Shown piece after piece: positions 51,811 through 60,033 of a stretch of DNA of 64,000 nt. A program made the position numbers and the translations under genes. Location of the stretch: positions 124,001 through 188,000 of the forward strand of contig NZ_JAUEPH010000001.1 of the NCBI RefSeq assembly GCF_030403435.1. The letters are read 5' to 3'. The stretch comes from Algoriphagus sediminis (GTDB lineage: Bacteria; Bacteroidota; Bacteroidia; Cytophagales; Cyclobacteriaceae). The notes beneath the pieces were generated by a model that saw only the letters and a list, made by a program, of their open reading frames with translations, searched no databases and was not told where the DNA came from. Numbering within the stretch: the stretch's first letter is position 1; every line of letters starts with the position of its first letter.

Positions 51811-53276
51811 TAACTCATATCTAGAATTTTATCAATTGATTTCGGAACGTCAGAATCATAATGACTCACATAGAGTACCGTAATATTTGAATTTCTACAA
51901 AGAGTCTCAATCGTTTCTTTAAAAATTTGTCTCTCAAGGTCATCTAAGCCTTGCGAGGCCTCATCGAGAATCAGCAGTTTTGGCTTTTTTATCAAAGCTC
52001 TGGCTAATAATGTCCATCTCTGGTCACGTAAGGAAGCTCTCTGAATAAGAACGTTTTCAGAAGATTCCAATCCAAATAATCGAACCCAGCGATCTGCCAA
52101 ATCATATTGTTCTTGACTTGGCTTTCTGAAAAGGCCCATGGTATCAAACAATCCAGAAAGAATCACCTTTCGGCAAGTTTGATTAGATGGAAAAAACCTT
52201 GCAAGTTCAGGAGCCACAAAACCAATTGGCTTTTTGATATCCCAAATACTTTCTCCACTACCACGCTTTTTTTCAAACAACCAAATATCTTGAGAGTAAG
52301 CTTGTGGATTTTCACCAATCAGCAAGGAGATTAACGTTGATTTCCCTGATCCATTTGGGCCTTTGATTTGCCACCTTTCTCCTGCATTAACTCTCCAGCT
52401 CAAGTTTTTAAGAATAATCTTAGCCCCATATTTTATCTCCACATTTTTAAGCTTAACCATTTCTTGATTAAGGGGTAAATCACCTATTGAAAGGTGGGTG
52501 AGCTCCTTCCGGTCTATTGGATATTTAAAGCTTTTGCTTCTTACAGATTTAAGCTGTTCACTCTGGAGAACCCTTAAACCTCCCTCCTCCAAATAACCCA
52601 CATGAGTTACCCCTTTTGGGATTTCATACTCTGAGCATGAGAGGATTACATGTACGCCTTCAGCAATAATATTCTCCAAAATCTCACCAAAAGTTTCTCG
52701 ACTTTTCCGATCTAAACCTGTGGTAGGATGATCCAATAGAAATAATTTCGGCTGCTTAAGAAGACCCAGTGCAATATCCAACCTTCGTGTTTCACCATTC
52801 GAAAGCTTAAGAATAGATTCATCCAAGAGATCATTCAGCTTTAGAAGTTCAGATACTTTTTTCGTAGTCCATTCTCCAGGTTTTGGTGAACCGAATTGAT
52901 TAAGATATTCCTTTACTGTAAGGGCTTCATCCACTTCAGAGGAATTAAATCTCTGTTGGAAATAAAAATTCTGGAGGTTGGATTTATTCCTGAATTTATA
53001 CTCATGGGATACATAAGAAATCAAATCCTGTGGACTGTGAACTTCACCTTTTGATTTCATTTGGTCCAAGTAATCCGCTGCAAAAGAATAATTGATTTGT
53101 CCGGATTTTAAGAGGGTACGACCGAGAATAGTTTTTAAAAAGGCAGACTGCCTAAGTCCGGATTTTGACAAAATGGCCCAGCATTCGCCATAGCTCATAA
53201 AGAAAGAAAGGTTCCCTATAACTTTATCTCCTTTCCAAATAACTTCCCCCTTGAACAAATGGAGAAAAAAGCTCAT
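51810..53276 (-). CDS. ModF-like double ATP-binding-cassette protein
   Basis: A 488-residue protein with two ABC ATPase domains and no membrane segment. NBD1 (about 1-245) has a decayed Walker A (ILSKSGLRQSAFLK, no Lys in place) but a normal signature (LSNGETRRLD) and Walker B (LFLLDHPTTGLD). NBD2 (about 260-488) has a normal Walker A (IKGPNGSGKSTLI) and Walker B (LLILDEASQGLD) but an altered signature (ASLRDQRWTLL). The architecture is that of ModF/PhrA-like proteins of unknown function. It heads a leftward unit with the aminotransferase and MazG-like genes. Confidence 0.88.
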   Translation of the reverse strand: MSFFLHLFKGEVIWKGDKVIGNLSFFMSYGECWAILSKSGLRQSAFLKTILGRTLLKSGQINYSFAADYLDQMKSKGEVHSPQDLISYVSHEYKFRNKSNLQNFYFQQRFNSSEVDEALTVKEYLNQFGSPKPGEWTTKKVSELLKLNDLLDESILKLSNGETRRLDIALGLLKQPKLFLLDHPTTGLDRKSRETFGEILENIIAEGVHVILSCSEYEIPKGVTHVGYLEEGGLRVLQSEQLKSVRSKSFKYPIDRKELTHLSIGDLPLNQEMVKLKNVEIKYGAKIILKNLSWRVNAGERWQIKGPNGSGKSTLISLLIGENPQAYSQDIWLFEKKRGSGESIWDIKKPIGFVAPELARFFPSNQTCRKVILSGLFDTMGLFRKPSQEQYDLADRWVRLFGLESSENVLIQRASLRDQRWTLLARALIKKPKLLILDEASQGLDDLERQIFKETIETLCRNSNITVLYVSHYDSDVPKSIDKILDMS

Positions 53277-53440
53277 ATCAAATACATTTTTATTGATTTA
53301 TTAAGCGTTTTCATCAGTTTAAATCAATTTATGCAACATTGTTGTATTATTTTTTCAACAAAAAATATAATTATTACAATGAATTCTAGAAGGTTTTTTG
53401 TTATAATTCAGACAAAATTTTTACATACAAAATTCAAAAA
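53277..53440. other. Divergent spacer between the ModF-like and metalloprotease genes
   Basis: A 164-bp very AT-rich region between two divergent genes. It contains an imperfect symmetry, TTGTTG (53339-53344) with CAACAA (53356-53361), and no exact TAnnTTTG element in either direction. Promoters must lie here but could not be placed. Confidence 0.4.
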
Positions 53441-54514
53441 ATGAAAAAACACGACACTCTCAGCCAATTTAAGAAAATTGGTATGTACTCTTCAGCCTTT
53501 GTACTAGCTGCTCTATTGCACTCATGCTTTGAGGTAACCGAAGAAGCTCCAATCACCCCAAATCAACAGTTAGAAGTAACTAAAGTCGAGCTAGTTAAAC
53601 CTCAATCGGAATTGGTCCGACTTAAGGGAAAACTCGTTGAAAACATTGAAGACTATCAGCTTGATGAAGCCTCAAGAGGAAAAGGACCAGCCAAAAACCG
53701 ATTTGACATCCAGCTCGTATTTCAGGACTTAGGAGGAATTTTTCCGTCACCGACTGAGGCTCAAGAATCAGCTTTTGATCTTGCAATTGAAAGATGGGAA
53801 AAAGTCATAATAAAAGATGTCCCTTCTATTGAGGCAATTGGAGGAGATATTCCCTCAGCATTCTCAGGTTTTCCTCCAGTCGTTCAAGAGGGAGGAGTGA
53901 TTGACGATATTCTTATTGAGGTTGTCCTTGCTCCAATTGATGGTCCTGGCGGAATACTTGGAGCTGCTGGTCCAAACTTCATTAGGAACGTCGACGATCT
54001 AACTACGACAGGATTTATGTTTTTTGACGTTGCGGATTTAGCAACACTAGAAGCTTTTGAATTACTCGATGAAGTAATCGTCCATGAAATGGGTCATGTA
54101 TTGGGTATAGGTACCTTATGGGATTTTAATCGCGAGTTGAGAAAATTCAATGAAGATGGGTTCCCATATTTTGATGGCCGCTGGGGTAATCAATTTTGGA
54201 AAAACGAAGGAGGAACAGAGTTTCTGCCAATCCAATTCATAGGTGGTCAAGGCTCCGCTTTATCACATTGGGATGAGTTGGTTTTGGATAATGAGCTTAT
54301 GACTGGATTCTTAAATTTAGGAGCCAATCCACTTAGTAGAATTACTGCAGGCTCTTTGAAAGATTTAGGTTATGGAGTTTCCCAATCAGCGGAAAAATAT
54401 GATTTACCAAAAGGAACGGCTGGCGTAGCTGCCAGAATTCATGGTCAAGATGGGATTGACATCGCCTCAATGGAACAGCTTAGAGGGCCAATAGGAATTA
54501 TTGAGGTCCAATAA
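53441..54514 (+). CDS. Leishmanolysin-like (M8-type) zinc metalloprotease, lipoprotein
   Basis: A 357-residue protein with a lipoprotein-type signal (AALLHSC, Cys29) and a zinc-protease core: DEVIVHEMGHVLGIGTLWDF holds HExxH, with the third ligand probably the His in the later SALSHWDELVLDNELMTG (about residue 275), as in leishmanolysin-type proteins with an insert between the motifs. DLGYGVSQSAEKYDLP near the C terminus is the common ending of bacterial members. Likely exposed on the cell surface or in the periplasm; substrates unknown. It is a single-gene unit closed by a strong hairpin. Confidence 0.88.
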   Translation: MKKHDTLSQFKKIGMYSSAFVLAALLHSCFEVTEEAPITPNQQLEVTKVELVKPQSELVRLKGKLVENIEDYQLDEASRGKGPAKNRFDIQLVFQDLGGIFPSPTEAQESAFDLAIERWEKVIIKDVPSIEAIGGDIPSAFSGFPPVVQEGGVIDDILIEVVLAPIDGPGGILGAAGPNFIRNVDDLTTTGFMFFDVADLATLEAFELLDEVIVHEMGHVLGIGTLWDFNRELRKFNEDGFPYFDGRWGNQFWKNEGGTEFLPIQFIGGQGSALSHWDELVLDNELMTGFLNLGANPLSRITAGSLKDLGYGVSQSAEKYDLPKGTAGVAARIHGQDGIDIASMEQLRGPIGIIEVQ

Positions 54515-54533
54515 GGAACCACCTATTTAAATT

Positions 54534-54560
54534 AAAACCGGTCTCTAAGACCGGTTTTTT
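54534..54560 (+). terminator. Bidirectional terminator between the metalloprotease gene and dtd
   Basis: Perfect 11-bp stem (54534-54544 with 54548-54558), 3-nt loop, A and T tracts on the two sides. It closes the metalloprotease gene and, on the other strand, the dtd unit. Confidence 0.85.
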
Positions 54561-55012
54561 TATACCCTGTTTTTGGAATCAATTATTATGGTAACCGGCC
54601 CATCATTGATCAAACTCACTTTCATATCGGCCCCGAATTCACCCGTTTGTACCTCTGTTGGCAAAAGGGAATTTACTGAGCCAACGAATTTCTCATACAA
54701 GGGTATAGAAATATCAGGCTTAGCGGCTTTGATGTAGGAAGGTCGATTTCCTTTTTTTGTGCTTGCATGCAGGGTGAATTGTGAAATCAAAAGAATCTCT
54801 CCCTCCACATCCAGGATTGACTTGTTCATTACCTCGTTTTCATCAGGGAAAATTCGCAGATTCACTAATTTTCCTGAAAGCCAATCGATATCATCCTGCC
54901 CATCACTCTCTTCAATCCCAACCAAAACCATTAGCCCCATTCCAATAGTGCCTTTGATTTTCCCATCGATTTTTACAGATGCCTCACTAACTCTTTGGAT
55001 CACTAATTTCAT
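54560..55012 (-). CDS. dtd: D-aminoacyl-tRNA deacylase
   Basis: Removes D-amino acids (and glycine from tRNA-Ala) from mischarged tRNAs. The 150-residue protein begins MKLVIQRVSEASVKIDG and has the active-site ISQFTLHASTKKGNRPSY and the cross-subunit Gly-cisPro motif NDGPVTIIID. The ATG overlaps the upstream epimerase-like stop (ATGA), showing co-translation. Confidence 0.96.
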   Translation of the reverse strand: MKLVIQRVSEASVKIDGKIKGTIGMGLMVLVGIEESDGQDDIDWLSGKLVNLRIFPDENEVMNKSILDVEGEILLISQFTLHASTKKGNRPSYIKAAKPDISIPLYEKFVGSVNSLLPTEVQTGEFGADMKVSLINDGPVTIIIDSKNRV

Positions 55013-55728
55013 TTGCTGATATCTTGAATAAGACCTGATGGTATAATTTCTACCTTGGAGCTTGAGTCCTGTAATGCAGTCACTACCATGGCTTTGGCTA
55101 CCTGATAATCATATACAGGCCTAATATTTTTCAGCAGCTTAAGCCAAACTAATGGCTTCATGAGGATGCTAGCCACTTGTTCGCCGAAACGAAATTCATT
55201 TCTGTTTCCCAATAACAGAGAAGGTCGAAACAAACCCAAAAAATCAAAATCTAAGGCTTTCAAGTCATCCTCTACTTCTCCTTTGACTTTATTATAAAAT
55301 ACAGAAGAGTTTGCATCCGCACCTAATGCCGAAACATACAAAAACTTTTTTGTCCCAATGGATTTTGCCCATGTGGCTAATGCTAAAACCATATCATGAT
55401 CAATAACTCTAAATTTTTCTTGGGACCCGGCGGCTTTAATAGTGGTTCCCAAAGAACAGAAAGCATGAATCTCAGTTTCTCCGGATTCAATGGAAACTTT
55501 CAAATTTTGGAAATCACCCTTGATATCCTCTTCGACCATCATATCCGCCCAGTTCCAATTCGAAATCTCAAGTATATCACCAGAAATCTGAACAAGCTTT
55601 TGATGTTTCAGTGCAAGTTTTCTCCTTCCTACACTTATCACGTAATCATATTCAGGATTTTTAAGGATTTGATGAAGGACTTGCATTCCGACCAATCCCG
55701 ATGTTCCGGAGATTATTGCTGTTTTCAT
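55009..55728 (-). CDS. NAD(P)-binding Rossmann protein, HTATIP2-like
   Basis: A 239-residue atypical SDR with cofactor loop ISGTSGLVGMQVL, CSLGTTIKAAGS and KFLYVSALGADANSSVFYNKVKGEVE, where the YNKVK takes the place of the YxxxK pair, as in HTATIP2/TIP30-like and YbjT-like proteins. Substrate unknown. It is located between a thioredoxin-fold gene and dtd on the same strand; the overlap with dtd is four bases. Confidence 0.85.
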   Translation of the reverse strand: MKTAIISGTSGLVGMQVLHQILKNPEYDYVISVGRRKLALKHQKLVQISGDILEISNWNWADMMVEEDIKGDFQNLKVSIESGETEIHAFCSLGTTIKAAGSQEKFRVIDHDMVLALATWAKSIGTKKFLYVSALGADANSSVFYNKVKGEVEDDLKALDFDFLGLFRPSLLLGNRNEFRFGEQVASILMKPLVWLKLLKNIRPVYDYQVAKAMVVTALQDSSSKVEIIPSGLIQDISK

Positions 55729-55733
55729 TGGAA

Positions 55734-56348
55734 TTAAAGATTAGAAATAAGCCCTAAAAATTCAGCGTCTATAGATTTATTTTTATCCCGAGCATACCAA
55801 AGGTGCGTGCCTTCAGCAAATTCTTTAGAGCTTACTCCTTTTGGATCAATTTTGTATTCTCTCAAGCGGTTTTGCAAAAATTCGGGTCTTGGCCCCCAAG
55901 TAAAGAAGTCCTTTTCGAAATCCTTGTCAAATGCGATTAGCTTAGGTATAGATCGAGCGCCATTGGTAAGGTATTCATCCATGATTTCAGGATATTCATC
56001 CCGCATGATATAACTGGTTTTGACCCTAGGGTTCAAATCAGCCAATTTTTGAATAAATGGGATATTTTGGGCCCCGTCTCCACACCAAGCCTCGGTGATG
56101 ATGAGCCACCTTTGTTCTTCAGAAATCCTCATGATAGCCTCCTTTAAAGAATCAGAAATTTTAACCGTTTTATCCCAACGTCTCATTCTTCTCTGATTTA
56201 ATCGGGTATACTCGATGTAAGTTTCTGATTGGTTTGGGCCAGTGGTTCTATTTTCTGCCAAAAGCTGATCAGTCAAATCTTTAAATTCTTGATAGGAATA
56301 GCCCGCTTCAAATGCCGCTTTTATATCCATTCGGATTAGTGTTTCCAT
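55734..56348 (-). CDS. Thioredoxin-fold family protein with single-cysteine motif
   Basis: A 204-residue cytoplasmic protein of the thioredoxin-like family with the segment LIITEAWCGDGAQNIPFI in place of CxxC: the first cysteine stays, the second is Ala/Gln. The cis-Pro region is SIPKLIAFD and the end is the conserved WYARDKNKSIDAEF. Without the resolving cysteine it is more likely a peroxiredoxin-reductase-like or glutathione/bacillithiol-type partner than a classic thioredoxin. An alternative ATG lies at codon 7. It is followed by the epimerase-like gene after 5 bp. Confidence 0.8.
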   Translation of the reverse strand: METLIRMDIKAAFEAGYSYQEFKDLTDQLLAENRTTGPNQSETYIEYTRLNQRRMRRWDKTVKISDSLKEAIMRISEEQRWLIITEAWCGDGAQNIPFIQKLADLNPRVKTSYIMRDEYPEIMDEYLTNGARSIPKLIAFDKDFEKDFFTWGPRPEFLQNRLREYKIDPKGVSSKEFAEGTHLWYARDKNKSIDAEFLGLISNL

Positions 56349-56380
56349 GAGATTTCTTAGGATTTGATGGGTAACAGGCT

Positions 56381-56797
56381 CTACTCTTCAGAAGTTCTCT
56401 CCCACTCTAAAAAGTCAGCCACTTCATCTTTAAGCTTTGCAAAAATGGCTAAAACCACAGAAACGTCGTCCGCAAAACCAAGTACACCCAAGAAATCCGG
56501 AATGATATCAATCGGAGAAACGAAGTAAACTAAACCTAAAACAATAAACCCTATAGTGCCCGCGGATATTTTATAAGCCCCAGAATAATTAGCTTTTAGC
56601 ATTCTTACAAAAATCCCTAAAGGTTCCAGAAGTTGCGCAATCCTAGGGTCAGAAGCCATTCTTCCAATTTTAGCCCCCACCTTTCCCATTAAAGCAGAAA
56701 GTTTCTTCGGTTGACTGGCTATAAGTTCTGCCTGCTTTCCAAAAAGCGTTTTAGCTTTCTCGAGAATTTCTGTTGATTTGGTTTTGAAGGTGGCCAT
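56381..56797 (-). CDS. YkvA family protein (DUF1232)
   Basis: A 138-residue protein with a basic helical N terminus and a DUF1232 domain: YKISAGTIGFIVLGLVYFVSPIDIIPDFLG followed by GFADDVSVVLAIFAKLKDEV (two conserved pieces). It has one or two membrane segments. Function unknown. Start and upstream stop share bases (TAATG), so it is translated with the preceding membrane-protein gene. Confidence 0.9.
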   Translation of the reverse strand: MATFKTKSTEILEKAKTLFGKQAELIASQPKKLSALMGKVGAKIGRMASDPRIAQLLEPLGIFVRMLKANYSGAYKISAGTIGFIVLGLVYFVSPIDIIPDFLGVLGFADDVSVVLAIFAKLKDEVADFLEWERTSEE

Positions 56798-57318
56798 TAG
56801 AAATAAAGTTGAATCTCCCCTTTTACTTTTTTAAGAGCAAATGAGATGGAATCATTCTTTCGCTCTAAAGAAAGAGAAAAAACTGCCTTGGCAAATTCAA
56901 TCCCACTTTTCTCTCCATCTATATTTTGTCTGCTTTGGTTTAAAAGGGTTACCACATCCTCCACAGCTGCCCTGACCGCCTCCCATGTCTCCTCTGAGAA
57001 ATATACTTGCTGGCTGAAATTATGGCTAAATTCCTCTCTCACCTCACCCACAAGCCTTGAATAAAGCTCCTGAGCTGTGCCTTCGGAAGGATTCGCCCTT
57101 CTTATCAGATTATTTGGTGAAATTCTTTCCAGTAAAAGACAAAGCCTTTCTCCCGCCTGCAATCTCACAGGTAATATTGTCTGGGTGTTCTGGGTTTTGA
57201 GCTCCACCAACATTTTTTCTCTTTCCTTTGAAAGAAAAGATGCCACAATGAGGTACATGCCATATAGAACGGTTCCAGCTGGCAAAAGCACCAAAAGGAA
57301 ATCATAGAAATATTCCAT
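56797..57318 (-). CDS. Hypothetical protein with N-terminal membrane anchor
   Basis: A 173-residue protein: one N-terminal transmembrane segment (FLLVLLPAGTVLYGMYLIVASFL) and a soluble helical domain (ERLCLLLERISPNNLIRRAN, EEFSHNFSQQVYFSEETWEA). It resembles unnamed Bacteroidota proteins; no function can be given. It heads a leftward pair with the YkvA-like gene. Confidence 0.75.
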   Translation of the reverse strand: MEYFYDFLLVLLPAGTVLYGMYLIVASFLSKEREKMLVELKTQNTQTILPVRLQAGERLCLLLERISPNNLIRRANPSEGTAQELYSRLVGEVREEFSHNFSQQVYFSEETWEAVRAAVEDVVTLLNQSRQNIDGEKSGIEFAKAVFSLSLERKNDSISFALKKVKGEIQLYF

Positions 57319-57425
57319 AAATATTTATTTCTTTAGAAAAGGAACTTAGCTCATCAAAATAAGACAAAGGATTTTTAATTTCGAGAATAAACGAACCAAA
57401 TTCCTGCCAAATTGATTTCAAAATC

Positions 57426-57740
57426 ATGATTATTCCTATAAAGATCACGGAAAAAGCAGAGGAAGAAATTCGACATATAATGGCAACGAAAAACATTCCT
57501 CAAGATTACTTTCTACGCGTCGGCGTGAAAGGTGGGGGCTGTGGTGGTATGTCTTATGCCTTGGGATTCGATAAGCCCAAAGAACAAGATGAAGAAATGG
57601 AAGTCTCCGGAATTCCTGTTTTAATTGAAAAGAAGCATTTAATGTTCTTAATGGGAATGAATATTGATTTTTATGAAGGAGAAGAAGCAAGGGGATTCAC
57701 TTTTGTAAATTCGGATTTACCAAAAAGACACGATCTTTAA
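57426..57740 (+). CDS. HesB/IscA-like protein lacking the C-terminal cysteine pair
   Basis: A 104-residue A-type-fold protein. It keeps the first cysteine in VKGGGCGGMSYALGFD, but the C terminus reads ARGFTFVNSDLPKRHDL, ending where the CxC pair of the family should be. It cannot hold an Fe-S cluster in the usual three-cysteine way. Comparison: the copy at 47593 has all three. The secretory DUF6265 gene follows after 10 bp, perhaps on the same transcript. The start ATG 57426 is at the normal position. Confidence 0.88.
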   Translation: MIIPIKITEKAEEEIRHIMATKNIPQDYFLRVGVKGGGCGGMSYALGFDKPKEQDEEMEVSGIPVLIEKKHLMFLMGMNIDFYEGEEARGFTFVNSDLPKRHDL

Positions 57741-57750
57741 GCCCAAAACT

Positions 57751-58239
57751 ATGAGAGTCCTCCTTTCCATTTTTATTTACCTATTTTTTTCCTCAACCAT
57801 CTTCGCACAAGTTAGATTCTTAGAAGAAAATGAAGATCCGGGTAAAGGAAAGGTGACGGAAATAGCGTGGCTACAGGGTTATTGGGAAGGAACTGGTTTC
57901 GGTGGTGAATGTGAAGAATCTTGGAGTGCTCCGAAGTCAGGAGAAATGGTGGGAACATTTAGGCTTCTCTCAGAAGATAAAACCACTTTTCTGGAATTTA
58001 TGCGAATCATCCCGGAAGGAGATTCCTTCACATTAAAAGTTAGACATTACAATCCTGATGGAAAAAGTTGGGAAGAAAATGGAGAATGGGTTGATTTCAA
58101 ATTGATTGAAATAACCCCTTCTGCGGTTTGGTTTGATGGGATGACTATTGAGCGTGAAGGTGACCAGCTTACTTATCATGTGGCCCTAGGAGGGGATCGG
58201 GAAATAGCAAAGCTAGTCTTAAAGAAGCGTAACCTTTAA
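57751..58239 (+). CDS. Secreted DUF6265-type protein
   Basis: A 162-residue protein with a signal peptide (LFFSSTIFAQ) and the lipocalin-like DUF6265 features IAWLQGYWEGTGFGGECEESW and GEMVGTFRLL followed by FLEFMRIIPEGDSFTLKVRHYNPD. The function of this family is unknown. It is 10 bp after the unusual IscA-like gene and ends in a four-base overlap with the convergent DUF4268 gene. Confidence 0.82.
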   Translation: MRVLLSIFIYLFFSSTIFAQVRFLEENEDPGKGKVTEIAWLQGYWEGTGFGGECEESWSAPKSGEMVGTFRLLSEDKTTFLEFMRIIPEGDSFTLKVRHYNPDGKSWEENGEWVDFKLIEITPSAVWFDGMTIEREGDQLTYHVALGGDREIAKLVLKKRNL

Positions 58240-58694
58240 AAGTCTTCGAATCCAGGCTTCACATTATCCCAGAATTCATCTAAGGCTATGATTCTTGGCT
58301 TTAGAAAAGAAATGATTTCAGGCCAGGTTTCTTCCTCCATTACATTTACTCCTTCTCTTCTCTTATAAATTCTGGAAAGAGTTTGCCCATTATTGTTTTG
58401 AGTATGGAGAGCCCATTCCCAAGACTCCTGAGTTGAGTTTTCCAGAATTTTCTTTAGGGCTTTGAACTGATCAAAATAAAGCTCCTGAAGTTCTAAATCC
58501 GAATGAGAAATATCAATTGAAATGGAGGCATACCCTCTCTCCGCTTCCATCCGGAAATAAATGTCCTTAACTCGGGATTTATAATTTTGCCAACTTATCC
58601 TCTTTCCCTGGGCATTTTTAATTGGCTTCATATATAAACCAAAAGTCGTCCAAAATTTCTTTCTAATTGCGCTCTTTTCAGCTCTTGAATACAC
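58236..58694 (-). CDS. DUF4268 domain protein
   Basis: A 152-residue soluble protein starting at GTG, with the DUF4268 features FWTTFGLYMKPIKNAQGKRISW, VKDIYFRMEAERGYASISIDI and ISFLKPRIIALDEFWDNV. The domain is also found in nuclease-like and restriction-related proteins, but the stand-alone form has no known activity. It follows folB by 2 bp in the same unit as the DivIVA and WD40 genes. Confidence 0.85.
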   Translation of the reverse strand: MYSRAEKSAIRKKFWTTFGLYMKPIKNAQGKRISWQNYKSRVKDIYFRMEAERGYASISIDISHSDLELQELYFDQFKALKKILENSTQESWEWALHTQNNNGQTLSRIYKRREGVNVMEEETWPEIISFLKPRIIALDEFWDNVKPGFEDF

Positions 58695-58696
58695 GA

Positions 58697-59071
58697 TTAA
58701 TCGTGGTTTTGAAAATCTTCGGGAAACCTCACAGTGACTGCTGAATGTTTCACAAGCCCACCGAGAGCGGGATGATGCTTTTTCAATGTGAGAGTAGCCT
58801 TTTGGCTTTGTGGATAAGCCTCCAAAATATCTTGAATAATGAGATAACCCAGATGTTCCAAAAGCTTGACTTTTACATCCATTCGGGACTTAATCAGGGA
58901 ATAAAGTTTAGCATAGTCAATTGTCTCACTGAGTTTATCTTCGGTCATGGCAGAGCTAAAATCAGTCTCTATCTCCAGATCAAGAGTAAAACGATTACCT
59001 AGTATGGATTCTTCCGGGAAAGCACCATGGTAAGCATGAAACTCAATTCCCTCCAGTGCTACCTTTCCCAT
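58697..59071 (-). CDS. folB: Dihydroneopterin aldolase
   Basis: Cleaves dihydroneopterin to 6-hydroxymethyl-dihydropterin for folate synthesis. The 124-residue length is normal. Motifs: VALEGIEFHAYHGAFPEES with the pterin-site residues, ETIDYAKLYSLIK and the conserved lysine in TLTLKKHHPALGG. The ATG shares bases with the DivIVA stop (TAATG), so it is translated with that gene. Confidence 0.95.
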   Translation of the reverse strand: MGKVALEGIEFHAYHGAFPEESILGNRFTLDLEIETDFSSAMTEDKLSETIDYAKLYSLIKSRMDVKVKLLEHLGYLIIQDILEAYPQSQKATLTLKKHHPALGGLVKHSAVTVRFPEDFQNHD

Positions 59072-60033
59072 TAGAGGTTATCAAAAAATGATTGAGAAGA
59101 ATCCTTATCTGCTTCAGGCTTAGGGCCAGTGTGGATCTCTTTTTTCTTACTTTTTTCCTCTTCATCCTCGTCAGAATCTTCTTCCTTAACCGGTTCAGCT
59201 AAAACGATTTCAGTCTTTTCTTCTTCTACCTCCACATTTTCATTCTCATCCTCCTCCTCAACTTTATCCACATATGATTCTTGTGGTGATTCGGCTATTA
59301 AAGTCTCTTCCTGATCTGCAGTCTCCTGAATTTTATCTTTTATCACCTGCTCCTCCATTAGTGCTTCCTCTTCGGATTCTATTTCATTTTCCTCAGACAG
59401 CTGCTCTAGATTAGCCATGGTATATTTATTGGATCTGCTCAAATCTTCAATAGCACGCTTGTAAGCCTTGGCATCCAATCTGGAAAAGTGTGCTTCAGAT
59501 AAATCAATCTGATTTAAGCTATCCTGAGTGATACGACGGAGGCTTTTTACCAGACCTTCTCTTTGATCGGCAAGACTTTCATAAGATCTCACTAAATCGC
59601 TCATGTTCTCCTGAAGCTCCAGAATAGTGTCCTTTGCCTTTTTCTCTGCAGACCCAACGATCAAATCTGCCTGAGCCTGAGCTTTGGATACCGCTGATTG
59701 ATAAATTTCGTTGGCCTTATTCGTTGCTTTTTCGGCAGCTTCATTTGCTTCACTGATTATCTGATCAGCCGCTTCATTCGCTTCTTCTATGATGCTAGCA
59801 CCAGTGTCTTCTGCAGTTTTAAGGGTTTTGAAAAGAGAATCCTCCACATCCTTCAGCCTTTTGGCCTCCATCTCTGTATTCTGAAGTTTTGACTTCAATT
59901 CAATGTTCTCTTTATGAAGCTGATCTACCACTTCAGCTATTTCTTCCAAAAACTGGGTAACATCTTTTTTTTCATATCCTCGAAAGGAAGACTCGAATGT
60001 TTTTTGCCGAATGGCGGTTGGGGTAATTTTCAT
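59071..60033 (-). CDS. DivIVA-domain coiled-coil protein
   Basis: A 320-residue cytoplasmic protein. Residues 1-60 are a DivIVA/GpsB-type domain (MKITPTAIRQKTFESSFRGYEKKDVTQFLEEIA), followed by coiled coil to about residue 150 with several AANEA/ANEAAEKA repeats, and a very acidic C-terminal tail rich in Glu/Asp/Val (about residues 215-290). DivIVA-type proteins mark curved or polar membranes and recruit division or envelope factors. The ATG at 60033 overlaps the WD40 stop (ATGA); an upstream in-frame TTG is unlikely. It is encoded next to the WD40 protein, perhaps its partner (inference). Confidence 0.88.
   Translation of the reverse strand: MKITPTAIRQKTFESSFRGYEKKDVTQFLEEIAEVVDQLHKENIELKSKLQNTEMEAKRLKDVEDSLFKTLKTAEDTGASIIEEANEAADQIISEANEAAEKATNKANEIYQSAVSKAQAQADLIVGSAEKKAKDTILELQENMSDLVRSYESLADQREGLVKSLRRITQDSLNQIDLSEAHFSRLDAKAYKRAIEDLSRSNKYTMANLEQLSEENEIESEEEALMEEQVIKDKIQETADQEETLIAESPQESYVDKVEEEDENENVEVEEEKTEIVLAEPVKEEDSDEDEEEKSKKKEIHTGPKPEADKDSSQSFFDNL

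Noticed and set aside
53339-53361. TTGTTG / CAACAA symmetry upstream of the metalloprotease gene
   Set aside because: Short arms in very AT-rich DNA; likely chance, so noted only in the spacer description.
57302-57496. Minus-strand 64-codon hydrophobic frame upstream of the 56797-57318 gene
   Set aside because: Overlaps the start of the IscA-like gene on the other strand; its hydrophobicity comes from the AT-rich gap.
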